Shown: positions 30,621 through 40,435 of the stretch, piece by piece
Layout of the letters: each line of letters begins with the position of its first letter
How positions within the stretch are numbered: the stretch's first letter is position 1
Origin: Tolumonas osonensis
GTDB lineage: Bacteria > Pseudomonadota > Gammaproteobacteria > Enterobacterales > Aeromonadaceae
Assembly (NCBI RefSeq): GCF_014202415.1
Contig: NZ_JACHGR010000001.1
Coordinates: forward strand, 248,001-312,000
Direction: 5' to 3'
DNA length: 64,000 nt
The notes under the pieces: generated by a model
Told to the model about the DNA's origin: nothing
The model's input: only the letters and a program-made list of their open reading frames with translations
Databases searched by the model: none
Translations under genes and position numbers: made by a program

Positions 30621-32102
30621 ATGAAACGATTGTTTGCAATCTTAGCGCTGGTGGGGGCTTTCGGGCTGGCAACACCGGCATGGAGTGAGGAAGCAACTCC
30701 AGCTCCGGCTACATCGACTGCGGTGGCTGCTCCGGCGGCAGAAGCAGTTCCGGCTGCCGCGCCTGCTGAAGCAGCGGCAGCACCGGTAGTCACCGTCAAT
30801 AAAGGCGATAATGCCTGGCTGATGGTTTCTGCTACCTTTGTTATTCTGATGTCCATTCCCGGCATCGCTTTATTCTACGGTGGCCTGGTCCGCAGCAAAA
30901 ACATGCTGTCTGTACTGATCCAGGTGCTGGTGGTATTCAGTCTGGCAACTGTTCTGTGGGTCACCTACGGCTACAGCCTGGCTTTCACCGAAGGCAACGC
31001 ATTCTTCGGAACGCTGGATAAAGCCTTCCTGAGTGGCATCACCCCGGATTCTATTGCTGCAACCTTCAACAAGGGTATCGGCATCTCTGAATTCATTTAT
31101 GTCGTTTTCCAGGGGGCGTTTGCCTGCATTACCTGCTGTCTGATTCTGGGCGCGTTTGCTGAACGCATCCGTTTCTCTGCCGTACTGCTGTTCATGGTGT
31201 TCTGGTTCACGCTGTCTTACATCCCGATGGCACACATGGTGTGGTACTGGGCGGGTCCTGATGCCTACACTGACGCGGATGCAGCAGCTAAAGCCGGTGA
31301 AACAGCGGGCTGGTTGTTCCAGCACGGCGCGCTGGACTTCGCAGGTGGTACAGTTGTTCATATCAACGCCGCTGTCGCAGGTCTGGTGGGTGCCTACTTC
31401 CTGGGTAAACGTGTTGGTTTTGGCCGTGAATCCATGGCACCGCACAGCCTGACCATGACCATGATCGGTGCTTCCTTGCTGTGGTTTGGCTGGTTTGGTT
31501 TCAACGCCGGTTCTTCTCTGGAAGCAAACGGTGTGGCAGCACTGGCGCTGGTTAACACCTGGGCAGCCACTGCAGCAGCAACCCTGACCTGGACTTTCGC
31601 CGAATGGGCGCTGAAAGGTAAACCATCCATGCTGGGTGCGGCTTCCGGTGCGGTAGCCGGTCTGGTTGCCATTACCCCTGCGGCCGGTTTCGTAGGCGTG
31701 ATGGGTGGCATCGTGATCGGTGGCCTGGCTGGTGTGGTATGTCTGTGGGGTGTGCATGGTCTGAAACGCATGCTGAACGTTGACGACTCACTGGACGTAT
31801 TCGGTGTACACGGTGTGGGCGGTATTCTGGGTGCAATCCTGACAGGCGTGTTTGCCTCTCCGGATCTGGGTGGCACGGGTGTCTGGGATTATGTTGCCAA
31901 CGCAGTAGCACCGGATTACTCCATCGCAACACAGGTTAAAGTTCAGGCGATCGGTGTCATCACCACCATCATCTGGTCTGGTCTGGTCTCTATCGCTGGT
32001 TACTTCATCATCGATAAACTGGTCGGCCTGCGTGTACCGGTAGAAGCAGAACGCGAAGGTCTGGATCTGACTTCTCATGGCGAACGTGCTTATACCAACT
32101 AA
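30621..32102 (+). CDS. amtB: Ammonium transporter AmtB
   Basis: A 493-residue Amt/Rh channel of the inner membrane. A signal peptide (MKRLFAILALVGAFGLATPAWS) is followed by an Ala/Pro/Glu-rich linker to about residue 55, then eleven membrane spans. Asp239, His247 and His397 correspond to the conserved pore Asp and twin histidines (spacing 8 and 150, as in E. coli). The gate phenylalanines lie in FQGAF and FGWFGFN. GGGAG precedes ATG 30621; an upstream frame extension would hide the signal peptide. No glnK is adjacent, which is unusual since glnK normally accompanies amtB. Confidence 0.96.
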   Translation: MKRLFAILALVGAFGLATPAWSEEATPAPATSTAVAAPAAEAVPAAAPAEAAAAPVVTVNKGDNAWLMVSATFVILMSIPGIALFYGGLVRSKNMLSVLIQVLVVFSLATVLWVTYGYSLAFTEGNAFFGTLDKAFLSGITPDSIAATFNKGIGISEFIYVVFQGAFACITCCLILGAFAERIRFSAVLLFMVFWFTLSYIPMAHMVWYWAGPDAYTDADAAAKAGETAGWLFQHGALDFAGGTVVHINAAVAGLVGAYFLGKRVGFGRESMAPHSLTMTMIGASLLWFGWFGFNAGSSLEANGVAALALVNTWAATAAATLTWTFAEWALKGKPSMLGAASGAVAGLVAITPAAGFVGVMGGIVIGGLAGVVCLWGVHGLKRMLNVDDSLDVFGVHGVGGILGAILTGVFASPDLGGTGVWDYVANAVAPDYSIATQVKVQAIGVITTIIWSGLVSIAGYFIIDKLVGLRVPVEAEREGLDLTSHGERAYTN

Positions 32103-32123
32103 TAATCTCATCGCAGATTTATC

Positions 32124-32148
32124 AGGGCGCCGTAAGGCGCCCTTTTTA
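32124..32148 (+). terminator. Terminator of amtB
   Basis: 8-bp GC-rich stem (32124-32131 and 32136-32143), GTAA loop, followed by TTTTTA. A textbook intrinsic terminator 21 bp after amtB, isolating it from gntX. Confidence 0.92.
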
Positions 32149-32186
32149 TTACAGTAACCGTACCGGTTCATTTCTTTCTGTAAATC

Positions 32187-32897
32187 ATGTTAACCACACT
32201 GCACCGCTTCTTTTCATCCGTCCTTTATCCCGCCTGTCAGGGAATTTGCCTGTTTTGCCGTCAACCCACCACCCGGCCATTACTGTGTCACTGCTGTGCC
32301 GAAGAACTGCCATTGCTCGACCATCATTGCCGGTTATGCGGCTCACCGATGGCCGGCAAAGATGATGTCTGCGGACACTGTCTGCTGCAGCCACCTGCCT
32401 GGGATTTCCTGCATATCCTGGCTGACTATCAATTCCCGTTAAACGGACTGATTCATCAGCTGAAATATCAGCATAAGGTGTTACCGGCTGTACTGTTCGG
32501 CCGCATGCTGGCAGAACTCTACCCGGCGAATGAACCGAAACCCGAGGTAATTTTGCCTGTTCCGCTGCACTGGCGACGTCAGTGGCAACGAGGCTACAAT
32601 CAGGCGCAGGAATTGGCCCGTCCGGTATCGAAACAACTCGGTATCCCCTGTCATCCCCGTCTGCTGCGACGAATCCGGGCTACGCAGGTGCAGGCCGGAT
32701 TGTCCCGCGAATTACGGCTGACCAACCTGAACCATGCTTTTCGTATCCGTCCGCACAACTACCGGCATGTTGCGGTGCTGGATGACGTTGTCACGACCGG
32801 TGTCACCGTCACAACATTGGTACATCTTTTGAAAGAAAGTGGTTGCCAGCGCGTCGATGTCTGGGCAATCTGCAGGACTCAGCTGCACGATGAATAA
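32187..32897 (+). CDS. gntX: ComF/GntX family phosphoribosyltransferase-like protein
   Basis: A 236-residue ComF family protein. The N-terminus has a zinc-ribbon-like set of CxxC pairs (CLFC, CHCC, CRLC, CGHC). The C-terminal type I PRTase fold has VLDDVVTTGVTV, the PRPP-binding loop, and PVPLHWRRQWQRGYNQAQEL. Homologs are needed for DNA uptake (ComF in Haemophilus, GntX/YhgH in E. coli for use of DNA as nutrient); the substrate is unknown. A type IV pilus locus is in the same window, but a functional link is inference. It keeps nfuA as neighbour. The ribosome-binding site at 32187 is weak. Confidence 0.88.
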   Translation: MLTTLHRFFSSVLYPACQGICLFCRQPTTRPLLCHCCAEELPLLDHHCRLCGSPMAGKDDVCGHCLLQPPAWDFLHILADYQFPLNGLIHQLKYQHKVLPAVLFGRMLAELYPANEPKPEVILPVPLHWRRQWQRGYNQAQELARPVSKQLGIPCHPRLLRRIRATQVQAGLSRELRLTNLNHAFRIRPHNYRHVAVLDDVVTTGVTVTTLVHLLKESGCQRVDVWAICRTQLHDE

Positions 32898-32909
32898 ATG
32901 TTGTGACAT

Positions 32910-32927
32910 ATACGCAATGGGGCGTAT
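32910..32927 (+). promoter_or_regulatory. Palindrome in the nfuA promoter region
   Basis: ATACGC (32910-32915) and GCGTAT (32922-32927) form an inverted repeat with 6-nt spacer, directly abutting a -10-like GATAAT (32928-32933), 35 bp before nfuA. It does not resemble the type 2 IscR site I know. It may be an operator; the regulator is unknown. Confidence 0.35.
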
Positions 32928-32967
32928 GATAATACCTTAGTTATTTAGTCAGGATTAGAGGATGGCG

Positions 32968-33546
32968 ATGATCACGATCTCCGAAAGCGCTCAGGCTCAT
33001 TTTCGTAAACTGCTGGAAAAGCAGGTGGAAAACACCAATATCCGCGTATTTGTAATGAATCCGGGCACACCGAATGCAGAGTGTGGCGTTTCCTATTGCC
33101 CGCCTGATGCGGTCGAGCCGGAAGATATCCGTCAGTCATTCGATGGCTTTGATGCCATTATCGATCCGAACAGCGCACCCTTTCTGGAAGAAGCCGCCAT
33201 TGATTTCATCAGCGATCAAATGGGCTCGCAGCTGACCCTGAAGGCACCTAATGCCAAAATGCGCAAGGTGAATGATGATGCACCGCTGGCTGAACGCGTC
33301 GAATATGTGCTGCAATCACAGGTTAATCCGTCGCTGGCGGCACACGGTGGTCGTGTGACCCTGACTGACATCACCGAAGACGGTGTGGCTATTCTGCAAT
33401 TTGGTGGCGGCTGTAATGGTTGTTCGATGGTCGACGTGACACTGAAGGAAGGCATTGAAAAACAGTTACTCGAGTTATTCCCGGGTGAACTGACCGGCGT
33501 CAAAGACGCGACTGAACATGCCCGTGGTGAGCATTCGTTCTACTAA
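32968..33546 (+). CDS. nfuA: Fe-S biogenesis protein NfuA
   Basis: A 192-residue Fe-S carrier that delivers 4Fe-4S clusters to apo-proteins, important under oxidative stress or iron starvation. The N-terminal A-type-like domain ([20 protein letters not shown]) is degenerate in cluster ligands. The C-terminal Nfu domain has CNGC with Cys149/Cys152, exactly the E. coli positions if translation starts at ATG 32968. GAGG is at good distance from that ATG and too close to the in-frame ATG at 32962. Downstream of gntX as in E. coli. Confidence 0.95.
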   Translation: MITISESAQAHFRKLLEKQVENTNIRVFVMNPGTPNAECGVSYCPPDAVEPEDIRQSFDGFDAIIDPNSAPFLEEAAIDFISDQMGSQLTLKAPNAKMRKVNDDAPLAERVEYVLQSQVNPSLAAHGGRVTLTDITEDGVAILQFGGGCNGCSMVDVTLKEGIEKQLLELFPGELTGVKDATEHARGEHSFY

Positions 33547-33571
33547 TCACTGCCCTGTTTTCAATCAGAAC

Positions 33572-33602
33572 AATAACGCCAGCAGATGCTGGCGTTATTT
33601 TT
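33572..33602. terminator. Bidirectional terminator between nfuA and gpsA
   Basis: A perfect 13-bp inverted repeat (33572-33584 and 33587-33599) ends in a T-run on the plus strand and lies between the convergent stops of nfuA and gpsA. Confidence 0.88.
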
Positions 33603-33618
33603 ATCCGGCCAACGGGGA

Positions 33619-34623
33619 TTATTCGCCTTTCTGATCGCGTCCCAGTAACGCCTGTGCGGCCTCCTGAGCCGATTTACCCTGATACAGGATCTGATAAATC
33701 TGTTCACAGATTGGCATCTCGACGCCCTGACGGGCAGCCAGTGCATGCACTTCTTTGGTATTGCGGTAACCTTCCACCACCTGACCAATTTCCTGCATCG
33801 CTAGCTCCACCGTTTTGCCCTGCCCTAACGCCAGGCCAAAACGACGGTTACGGGATTGGTTATCGGTACAGGTCAGTACCAGATCGCCTAACCCGGCCAT
33901 CCCCATGAAGGTTTTGGCATCTGCACCCAGAGACAAACCAAGACGCTGTAATTCGGCCAGGCCTCGCGTGATCAGCGCTGTCCGGGCGTTGGCGCCGAAT
34001 CCCAGACCATCGGAAAGCCCGGCACCGATAGCAATCACGTTTTTCACCGCACCACCGATCTGCAAACCAATGAAATCCGGATTGGTATAGACACGGAATG
34101 ATTTACCGCAATGCATCAGCGCAGACATATCCGCAGTAAACTGCTCGTCTGTACCTGCAATGGCAATCGCGGTCGGCATCCCGGCAGCCAGTTCCTTCGC
34201 AAAAGTAGGGCCGGACAACACCGCCAGAGGGGTCTGTTCGCCCAGGATTTCTTTGGCGACATCCCCCAGCAAGCGCCCATGTTCCGGCTCCAGCCCTTTG
34301 GTAGCCCATGCCACGCGGGTGTCGGCACGCAGGAACGGTTTAATACGCTGCAGCACGTCACCAAAGACATGACTCGGTACCACCACCAGCAAATCCCGGC
34401 TGGCAGCAACCGCATAGGCCAGATCGTTGGTGACCTGCAGCGAATCAGGAAACGACACATCCGGCAGGAATACCTGATTGCAACGATCCTGCTGCAGACG
34501 AGCGACTTCCTGAGGGTCATGTCCCCATAACAGGACTGGCTGACCTTTACGGGCCAGCGAAATGGCAAGGGCGGTACCATAAGATCCCGCCCCCAGCACG
34601 CTCAGTACAACGGATGAATCCAT
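33619..34623 (-). CDS. gpsA: Glycerol-3-phosphate dehydrogenase (NAD(P)+)
   Basis: A 334-residue cytoplasmic enzyme that reduces dihydroxyacetone phosphate to sn-glycerol-3-phosphate for phospholipid synthesis. The N-terminal NAD(P) loop is [12 protein letters not shown]. Substrate-binding and catalytic segments [23 protein letters not shown] (with catalytic Lys) and GLGDLVLTC are present. Its start overlaps the secB stop by one base, as expected for the conserved secB-gpsA pair. Confidence 0.97.
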   Translation of the reverse strand: MDSSVVLSVLGAGSYGTALAISLARKGQPVLLWGHDPQEVARLQQDRCNQVFLPDVSFPDSLQVTNDLAYAVAASRDLLVVVPSHVFGDVLQRIKPFLRADTRVAWATKGLEPEHGRLLGDVAKEILGEQTPLAVLSGPTFAKELAAGMPTAIAIAGTDEQFTADMSALMHCGKSFRVYTNPDFIGLQIGGAVKNVIAIGAGLSDGLGFGANARTALITRGLAELQRLGLSLGADAKTFMGMAGLGDLVLTCTDNQSRNRRFGLALGQGKTVELAMQEIGQVVEGYRNTKEVHALAARQGVEMPICEQIYQILYQGKSAQEAAQALLGRDQKGE

Positions 34624-35096
34624 TACTGAACGCCTGCTTTTGCCTGCTCAGCTTCCAGTTGTGCAATATGAGAAGCGAACAGCGCATCAAAGTTAACCGG
34701 AGCCAGGTTCAGTTGCGGGAATGAACCACGGCTAACCAGGCTGGCGATGGTTTCACGCGCATAAGGGAACAGAATGTTCGGGCAGAACGCACCCAGGCAA
34801 TGCGCCAGATTCTGTGCATCCAGATTAGAGGCAGTGAAAATACCCGCCTGTTTCACTTCACACAGAAAAGCGGTTTCTTCGCCTAGTTTGCAGGTCACGG
34901 TCAGTGTCAGTGCCACTTCATAGACGTCCTGGCCCAGAACTTGAGTCTGGGTATCCATATCCAGCTTGATTTCAGGATTCCACTCTTTCTGGAATACAAC
35001 AGGGGTATTAGGTGCTTCGAAAGAAACATCTTTGATATAGATACGCTGGATCTGAAATTCGGGTTGTGCCTGATTATTATTTGCTGCTTCTGTCAT
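34623..35096 (-). CDS. secB: Protein-export chaperone SecB
   Basis: A 157-residue tetrameric cytoplasmic chaperone that keeps preproteins unfolded and hands them to SecA, whose zinc tail is intact in this window. Family features: [19 protein letters not shown] near the start, ECPNILFP-like [12 protein letters not shown], and the acidic surface segment used for SecA binding. I placed the start at 35096 (MTEAANN), the first ATG with matching length; a start 7 codons upstream is possible. grxC, which lies between yibN and secB in E. coli, is absent. Confidence 0.96.
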   Translation of the reverse strand: MTEAANNNQAQPEFQIQRIYIKDVSFEAPNTPVVFQKEWNPEIKLDMDTQTQVLGQDVYEVALTLTVTCKLGEETAFLCEVKQAGIFTASNLDAQNLAHCLGAFCPNILFPYARETIASLVSRGSFPQLNLAPVNFDALFASHIAQLEAEQAKAGVQ

Positions 35097-35147
35097 TTTA
35101 TTGCCCTTTATTAGCATTGTTTGATGGCTGTAATTTCAAAAAAGAGA

Positions 35148-35579
35148 TTAACGTTTTTTCGTGACCGGCAAGTTACTGGCACGCCACTGGGTCAGACCGC
35201 CGCGTAATAAATACACTTGCTGAAAACCGGCCTTGACCAGTTTGGTTGCGGCCGTATCCGCACGCGCACCGGTTTCACAGACAACAATCACCGGCTTCTC
35301 TTTGTGCTTGTCGATTTCAGTGGTATTACCCTGTTCAATCTGCGCCAGCGGAATATGATGAGAACCGGCGATATGACCGCGGGCAAATTCGTCCTGAGTA
35401 CGAACGTCGACCACCAGCGCGTCCTGTTTGTTTATCAGCGCCACCGCGCTCTGGTTATCGGCCTGTTTTACCGGCGATAATTTTGCCTTTACGGCGGAGG
35501 CAATTAATGCTGTCGCCAGACCGATCCATACCAGAACCAGAATCTCGTGACGCATAGCAAAATCAATATATTCCTGCAT
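35148..35579 (-). CDS. yibN: Membrane-anchored rhodanese (YibN type)
   Basis: A 143-residue protein with one N-terminal membrane span (about residues 13-29, ILVLVWIGLATALIASAV) and a single rhodanese domain (DVRTQDEFARGHIAGSHHIPL). The active-site loop is CETGAR with Cys101, consistent with sulfurtransferase activity on an unknown substrate. Basic C-terminus. It precedes secB-gpsA as in E. coli and is divergent from gpmM, the conserved arrangement. Confidence 0.9.
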   Translation of the reverse strand: MQEYIDFAMRHEILVLVWIGLATALIASAVKAKLSPVKQADNQSAVALINKQDALVVDVRTQDEFARGHIAGSHHIPLAQIEQGNTTEIDKHKEKPVIVVCETGARADTAATKLVKAGFQQVYLLRGGLTQWRASNLPVTKKR

Positions 35580-35705
35580 TCTTTGTTTCCCAACAACACT
35601 GAAAAAATAATCGCAACAGTATTACATGCGAACCGGCAGATTTACAGTATTCCACCGGCAATGAAAATTCCTTCCGTGAAATGCGTTGTGAAATGTGGTG
35701 AAAAG

Positions 35706-35733
35706 GTGACTAATCCCACAGATATTGTAGAAT
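35706..35733 (+). promoter_or_regulatory. Candidate sigma-70 promoter of gpmM
   Basis: GTGACT (35706-35711, 4/6 to TTGACA), 16-bp spacer, TAGAAT (35728-35733, 5/6 to TATAAT), 51 bp before the gpmM ATG, in the 205-bp divergent yibN-gpmM region. Confidence 0.45.
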
Positions 35734-35784
35734 TGAAAGCAGTCGAACTTGTTTTCGTAAATTCCCAAAAAGAGGCCACACACA

Positions 35785-37323
35785 ATGTCTACAGCTAAAA
35801 AGCCACTGGCACTGATCATCATGGATGGTTGGGGTTACAGCGATAAAAAAGAAGGTAACGCCGTTGCCGCCGCTAACACACCAAATCTGAATGCTCTGTG
35901 CGCTAAATACGCTAATACCCTGATCTCCGGTTCTGGTATGGACGTAGGTCTGCCAGACGGTCAGATGGGTAACTCTGAAGTGGGTCACGTCAACATCGGT
36001 GCCGGCCGTGTTGTTTATCAGGAACTGACCCGTGTGACCAAAGAAATCCGTGACGGTGATTTCTTCAAAAACGAAGCACTGTGCAAAGCGGTTGACGTTG
36101 CAGTTGCAGCAGGTAAAGCAGTTCACGTGATGGGTCTGATGTCACCAGGTGGTGTTCACAGCCACGAAGACCATATCATGGGTATGCTGGAACTGGCTGC
36201 TCAGCGTGGTGCTGACAAGCTGTACTTCCACGCGTTCCTGGACGGTCGTGACGTTGCTCCGCGTTCAGCGCAGGAATCTATCGAGAAATTCGATGCCCTG
36301 TTCAAAAAACTGGGTAAAGGCCGCATCGCGTCCATGGTTGGCCGTTACTACGCAATGGATCGTGACAACCGTTGGGAACGTGTTCAGGAAGCTTACGACC
36401 TGCTGTGCGAAGGCAAATCTGAATTTGCTAACTACGCTGATGCAACCGCAGCCCTGGCGGCAGCTTACGCGCGTGGCGAAAACGATGAATTCGTGAAAGC
36501 CAGCGTGATCGGCGCAGAAGCAGCCGTTCTGGAAGACGGCGACTCGCTGATTTTCATGAACTTCCGTGCTGACCGTGCGCGTGAAATCACCCGTACTTTC
36601 ACTGATGCCGACTTCTCTGGTTTCGCTCGCAACAAACAGCCTAAACTGGCTGATTTCGTGATGCTGACCGAATACGCAGCCGACATCAAAACTTCCTGTG
36701 CTTACCCGCCAACAGCACTGACCAACACCCTGGGCGAATGGCTGGCTAAACATGACAAAACCCAGCTGCGTATTTCCGAAACCGAGAAATATGCGCACGT
36801 GACTTTCTTCTTCAACGGTGGTGAAGAACAGTGCTTCCCAGGTGAAGATCGTGAACTGATCGCCAGCCCGAAAGTAGCGACTTACGACCTGCAGCCAGAA
36901 ATGAGCTCAGGCGAATTGACCGACAAACTGGTTGCAGCAATCAAGAGCGGTAAATACGACGTGATCGTTTGTAACTACCCGAACGGCGACATGGTGGGTC
37001 ACACTGGTGATTTCGCTGCCGCTGTTAAAGCCTGTGAAGCGGTTGATGCTTCTATCGGTCGTGTAGTTGCAGCACTGCAGGAAGTAGGTGGCGAGTGTCT
37101 GATCACCGCTGACCACGGTAACGCAGAACAGATGACCAACGAAGAAACCGGTCAGGCGCACACTGCGCACACCAACCTGCCAGTTCCGCTGATCTATGTT
37201 GGCCGTGAAGCGACTGCACTGGAAGGTGGTAAACTGTCTGATCTGGCACCGACCATGCTGACACTGATGGGCATGGAAGTACCAGCTGAAATGACTGGTA
37301 AGCCACTGATGGTTCTGAAATAA
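35785..37323 (+). CDS. gpmM: 2,3-bisphosphoglycerate-independent phosphoglycerate mutase
   Basis: A 512-residue metal-dependent enzyme interconverting 3- and 2-phosphoglycerate in glycolysis. Alkaline-phosphatase fold: first metal Asp in IIMDGWGYS, the phosphorylated Ser64 in [13 protein letters not shown], insert domain with HSHEDH, and metal ligands in [12 protein letters not shown] and [11 protein letters not shown]. Codon choice is biased to CTG, GGT, CGT and AAA, as for a highly expressed gene. GAGG precedes the ATG. envC follows, as in E. coli. Confidence 0.97.
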   Translation: MSTAKKPLALIIMDGWGYSDKKEGNAVAAANTPNLNALCAKYANTLISGSGMDVGLPDGQMGNSEVGHVNIGAGRVVYQELTRVTKEIRDGDFFKNEALCKAVDVAVAAGKAVHVMGLMSPGGVHSHEDHIMGMLELAAQRGADKLYFHAFLDGRDVAPRSAQESIEKFDALFKKLGKGRIASMVGRYYAMDRDNRWERVQEAYDLLCEGKSEFANYADATAALAAAYARGENDEFVKASVIGAEAAVLEDGDSLIFMNFRADRAREITRTFTDADFSGFARNKQPKLADFVMLTEYAADIKTSCAYPPTALTNTLGEWLAKHDKTQLRISETEKYAHVTFFFNGGEEQCFPGEDRELIASPKVATYDLQPEMSSGELTDKLVAAIKSGKYDVIVCNYPNGDMVGHTGDFAAAVKACEAVDASIGRVVAALQEVGGECLITADHGNAEQMTNEETGQAHTAHTNLPVPLIYVGREATALEGGKLSDLAPTMLTLMGMEVPAEMTGKPLMVLK

Positions 37324-37356
37324 TTCTCGCCCATGAGGGCAGAGCAGTTGTTTCCG

Positions 37357-38589
37357 ATGAAATACAATCGCGTCGGCCTGTTGGTCGGCGCGTTGTTTTT
37401 TAGCGCCGCCATACAGGCAGCAAAATCCACACCGGAGAACTCCGAGTTATCCAGTGTGCGTGAGCAAATCCAGCAAAAACAGCAGGCTATACAGGTTCAG
37501 AAAAAGGATCTGGCTTCGCTGCAGCAACAACTTAAAGCGGATGAAGATGCCATTTCAGCCGCCAATCAGAAGTTACAGAATTCACAAAGTCAGCTCGGTA
37601 AAGTCCGCAGTAAACTCCAACGACTGGAAGCACAGCGCGCCAAACTGGAAGCACAGTCGCGCCAGCAGGAACGTCTGCTCGCTGAACAGTTCGATGAAGC
37701 CTATCGCATGGGTCAGCATGACTATGTGAAATTATTGCTGAATCAACAGGATCCGGCAGCCGTCGATCGTACCATGGCCTATTACGGTTATATGAACCAG
37801 GCCAGGCTGAAAATACTGAAACGGCTGGACGCAACCAAAGCAGAACTATTACAAAATAAAAAAGAAACCAGCGAAAGCAGTCAGGAACTGTATTCCCTGA
37901 TCGATGCTCAGAAACAGGATCAGTTAACACTGCAGCAGAAACAGCAGCAGCGGGAAAAAACCGCGCAGGAACTGAACGAATCACTGAAAACGGATCAGCA
38001 ACAGCTGACCAAATTGCAGTTGGCTGAAAAAGCCATGCTGCAGAAAATCGAAGAACAACGCAAACGTCTCGAAGCCGAACGTATTCGCAAGAAAAAAGAA
38101 GCGTTAGCCAGAGCCAGAGAAAAGGCCAGGCAGGAAGGCAAATCGCAGGAAGCGGCGGCACGTAAAGAAGCGGCACGGCTGGCTAAAAATGATCTGCAGG
38201 GTTTAGGTAAATCCGGACGAATGAGCTGGCCGGTTCGAGGTACCGTCATTCGCAAATTTGGTGAGCATCGTACCGGCGAAGTCGCCTGGAAAGGCATCCT
38301 GATCAAGACCGGTCAAGGCGCGCCGGTGAAAGCGGCTGGCAGTGGCGACGTGGTATTTGCCGACTGGCTGGATGGTTTCGGTAATGTATTGGTGATCGAC
38401 CATGGCCGTGGTTATCTCAGTCTGTATGGCAATAACCAGAGCCTGAACAAGCAGGTCGGTCAGCACGTCAATACCGGCGATGTGATAGGCAGCGCAGGGA
38501 ACAGCGGCAATACCGGTGCGACCGGGGTTTACTTTGAAATTCGCAAAGCAGGTCGTCCTGTTAACCCGGTATCGTTACTGGGCAGATAA
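37357..38589 (+). CDS. envC: Murein hydrolase activator EnvC
   Basis: A 410-residue periplasmic protein. Signal peptide (MKYNRVGLLVGALFFSAAIQA), long coiled coil (about residues 30-270, heptad-rich, Gln/Lys/Glu) and a C-terminal LytM (M23) domain. The zinc-ligand motifs are lost: the HxxxD position reads VAWKG and the HxH position reads GVYFE. This is the hallmark of EnvC, a non-catalytic activator of amidases AmiA/AmiB recruited by FtsEX. I chose ATG 37357 because it starts a clean signal peptide; ATG 37333 is an in-frame alternative. Confidence 0.93.
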   Translation: MKYNRVGLLVGALFFSAAIQAAKSTPENSELSSVREQIQQKQQAIQVQKKDLASLQQQLKADEDAISAANQKLQNSQSQLGKVRSKLQRLEAQRAKLEAQSRQQERLLAEQFDEAYRMGQHDYVKLLLNQQDPAAVDRTMAYYGYMNQARLKILKRLDATKAELLQNKKETSESSQELYSLIDAQKQDQLTLQQKQQQREKTAQELNESLKTDQQQLTKLQLAEKAMLQKIEEQRKRLEAERIRKKKEALARAREKARQEGKSQEAAARKEAARLAKNDLQGLGKSGRMSWPVRGTVIRKFGEHRTGEVAWKGILIKTGQGAPVKAAGSGDVVFADWLDGFGNVLVIDHGRGYLSLYGNNQSLNKQVGQHVNTGDVIGSAGNSGNTGATGVYFEIRKAGRPVNPVSLLGR

Positions 38590-38614
38590 ACAGGTTAAAA
38601 TGACACACCAAGTC

Positions 38615-38646
38615 AAAAAGACACAGGGCCGCCCCTGTGTCTTTTT
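38615..38646. terminator. Terminator after envC
   Basis: A perfect 14-bp A/T-ended stem (38615-38628 and 38633-38646) with CCGC loop and a terminal T5 run, symmetrical, so it can work in both directions. It separates gpmM-envC from the hcp operon. Confidence 0.93.
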
Positions 38647-38702
38647 ATCTCACCTGAACATGAAAAATACAATAAAACCATATAAATCAATAACATAAAA
38701 TA

Positions 38703-38719
38703 TTGGCACGCACCTTGAT
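38703..38719 (+). promoter_or_regulatory. Sigma-54-like promoter before hcp
   Basis: TTGGCACG (38703-38710) is a perfect -24 element; CACC then TTGAT gives a -12 with A in place of the conserved C. The spacing is correct, and the predicted start is about 30 bp before the hcp ATG. NorR is a sigma-54 activator of NO-response genes, so NorR control is plausible, but I see no NorR enhancer motif in the short AT-rich region. TTGAT is also half of an FNR site. Confidence 0.45.
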
Positions 38720-38761
38720 ATAGCTATCTCCATATCGGCTAATCAAATCAAGGAAACTCCA

Positions 38762-40423
38762 ATGTTTTGTATTCAGTGTGAACAGACTATCTCTACCCCA
38801 ACCGCAAAAGGTTGCAGCTATACCATGGGCATGTGCGGTAAAACCGCAGAAGTTTCTGACCTGCAGGATGTGCTGATTTATCTGCTGCAAGGCGTGTCTG
38901 ATTATGCCGTGAAAGCACGTTCTGTCGGCATTGTTGATCGTGATATCGATGCCTATGTCTGTCAGGCGCTGTTCTCTACCCTGACCAACGTTAACTTCGA
39001 TGCAGCCCGTATCATTGCCTTCATCAACGAAGCGCAACAGAATCGTGACTCACTGAAATCCCGTTATGAAGCGGCCTGCCTGCTGGCGGGTAAAGCACCG
39101 GAAGCAGCGACTGGCCCGGCAGCACTGATCCTGACGGCGGATAAAGCCGAACTGCTGGCATGGGCACCAAACGCTGCAGTAAACCGTAATAAAGAAGCTA
39201 TTGGTGAAGATATTCTGGGCCTGCGTCTGCTCTGCCTGTATGGCCTGAAAGGTGCAGCGGCTTATATGGAACATGCCCGTGTACTGGGTCAGCAGGAAGA
39301 TGACATCGGCGCGGAATACCATCAGATCATGGCCTTCCTAGGCTCCGAACCAACTGAAATGCAGCCACTGATTGATTGCGCAATGCAGATCGGTCAGATG
39401 AACTATAAAGTCATGGCGATGCTGGACAAAGGTGAAACCGAGACGTTCGGTCACCCTGAACCGACCAAAGTGAACATGAAGCCGGTCGCAGGTAAAGCGA
39501 TTCTGGTTTCCGGCCACGATCTGCATGATCTGGAAAAAATTCTGCAGCAGACCGAAGGTAAAAACATCAATGTTTATACCCACGGTGAAATGCTGCCGGC
39601 ACACGCTTACCCGGCTTTCAAAAAATATCCGCATCTGGTCGGTAACTACGGCTCTGCCTGGCAGAACCAGCAGAAAGAATTTGCCGCCTTCCCGGGTGCC
39701 GTTGTCATGACGTCAAACTGCATCATCAACCCGAATGTCGGTAAATACAGCGATCGTATCTTCACCCGCAGCATCGTCGGCTGGCCTGGTGTGACCCATA
39801 TCGAAGGTGACGATTTCAGCACCGCGATCGAAAAAGCGCAGTCGCTGGAAGGTTTCCCTTATGCCGAGATCCCGCACTACACCATGACCGGTTTTGCTCG
39901 TAACGCGCTGATGGCGGCCGCACCGGCTGTTATCGATCAGGTCAAAGCCGGCAATATCAAACACTTCTTCCTGATCGGTGGCTGTGACGGCGACAAACAG
40001 GAACGTGGCTACTACACCGAAATGGCGAAAGCGGTACCGCAGGACAGCCTGATCCTGACCCTGGCGTGTGGCAAGTTCAAATTCAACGATCTGGAATTCG
40101 GTGACATCAACGGTATCCCGCGTCTGCTGGATGTGGGTCAGTGTAACGATGCCTACTCTGCCATTCAGCTGGCACTGGCACTGGCTGACGCGTTTGAATG
40201 TGGCGTCAATGATCTGCCGCTGTCTCTGGTACTGTCCTGGTTTGAACAGAAAGCGATTGTGATCCTGCTGACCTTGCTGTCACTGGGCGTGAAAGGTATC
40301 CGTGTCGGACCATCCGTACCAGGCTTCCTGACACCGAACCTGCTGAACTTCCTGAGCGAAAACTTCGATCTGAAAACCATCACCACGGTGGAACAGGATC
40401 TGAAGGATATCCTCGCCGCCTGA
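38762..40423 (+). CDS. hcp: Hybrid cluster protein (hydroxylamine reductase / NO reductase)
   Basis: A 553-residue cytoplasmic Fe-S protein with a 4Fe-2S-2O hybrid cluster. In E. coli Hcp reduces NO and mediates S-nitrosylation under anaerobiosis, with hydroxylamine reductase activity in vitro. The N-terminal cysteines Cys3, Cys6, Cys18 and Cys25 follow C-x2-C-x11-C-x6-C, the enterobacterial (2Fe-2S) spacing. Hybrid-cluster segments include [41 protein letters not shown] and [16 protein letters not shown] precedes the ATG. It heads the hcr-nirBDC unit. Confidence 0.97.
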   Translation: MFCIQCEQTISTPTAKGCSYTMGMCGKTAEVSDLQDVLIYLLQGVSDYAVKARSVGIVDRDIDAYVCQALFSTLTNVNFDAARIIAFINEAQQNRDSLKSRYEAACLLAGKAPEAATGPAALILTADKAELLAWAPNAAVNRNKEAIGEDILGLRLLCLYGLKGAAAYMEHARVLGQQEDDIGAEYHQIMAFLGSEPTEMQPLIDCAMQIGQMNYKVMAMLDKGETETFGHPEPTKVNMKPVAGKAILVSGHDLHDLEKILQQTEGKNINVYTHGEMLPAHAYPAFKKYPHLVGNYGSAWQNQQKEFAAFPGAVVMTSNCIINPNVGKYSDRIFTRSIVGWPGVTHIEGDDFSTAIEKAQSLEGFPYAEIPHYTMTGFARNALMAAAPAVIDQVKAGNIKHFFLIGGCDGDKQERGYYTEMAKAVPQDSLILTLACGKFKFNDLEFGDINGIPRLLDVGQCNDAYSAIQLALALADAFECGVNDLPLSLVLSWFEQKAIVILLTLLSLGVKGIRVGPSVPGFLTPNLLNFLSENFDLKTITTVEQDLKDILAA

Positions 40424-40435
40424 GAATAAACCGCT

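Noticed and set aside
30870-31757. 295-codon open frame antisense to amtB
   Set aside because: Shadow of amtB; no ribosome-binding site or recognisable domain.
37357-38589. Active M23 endopeptidase instead of EnvC
   Set aside because: The zinc ligands of M23 enzymes are replaced and the gene follows gpmM, so a non-catalytic EnvC is the better call.
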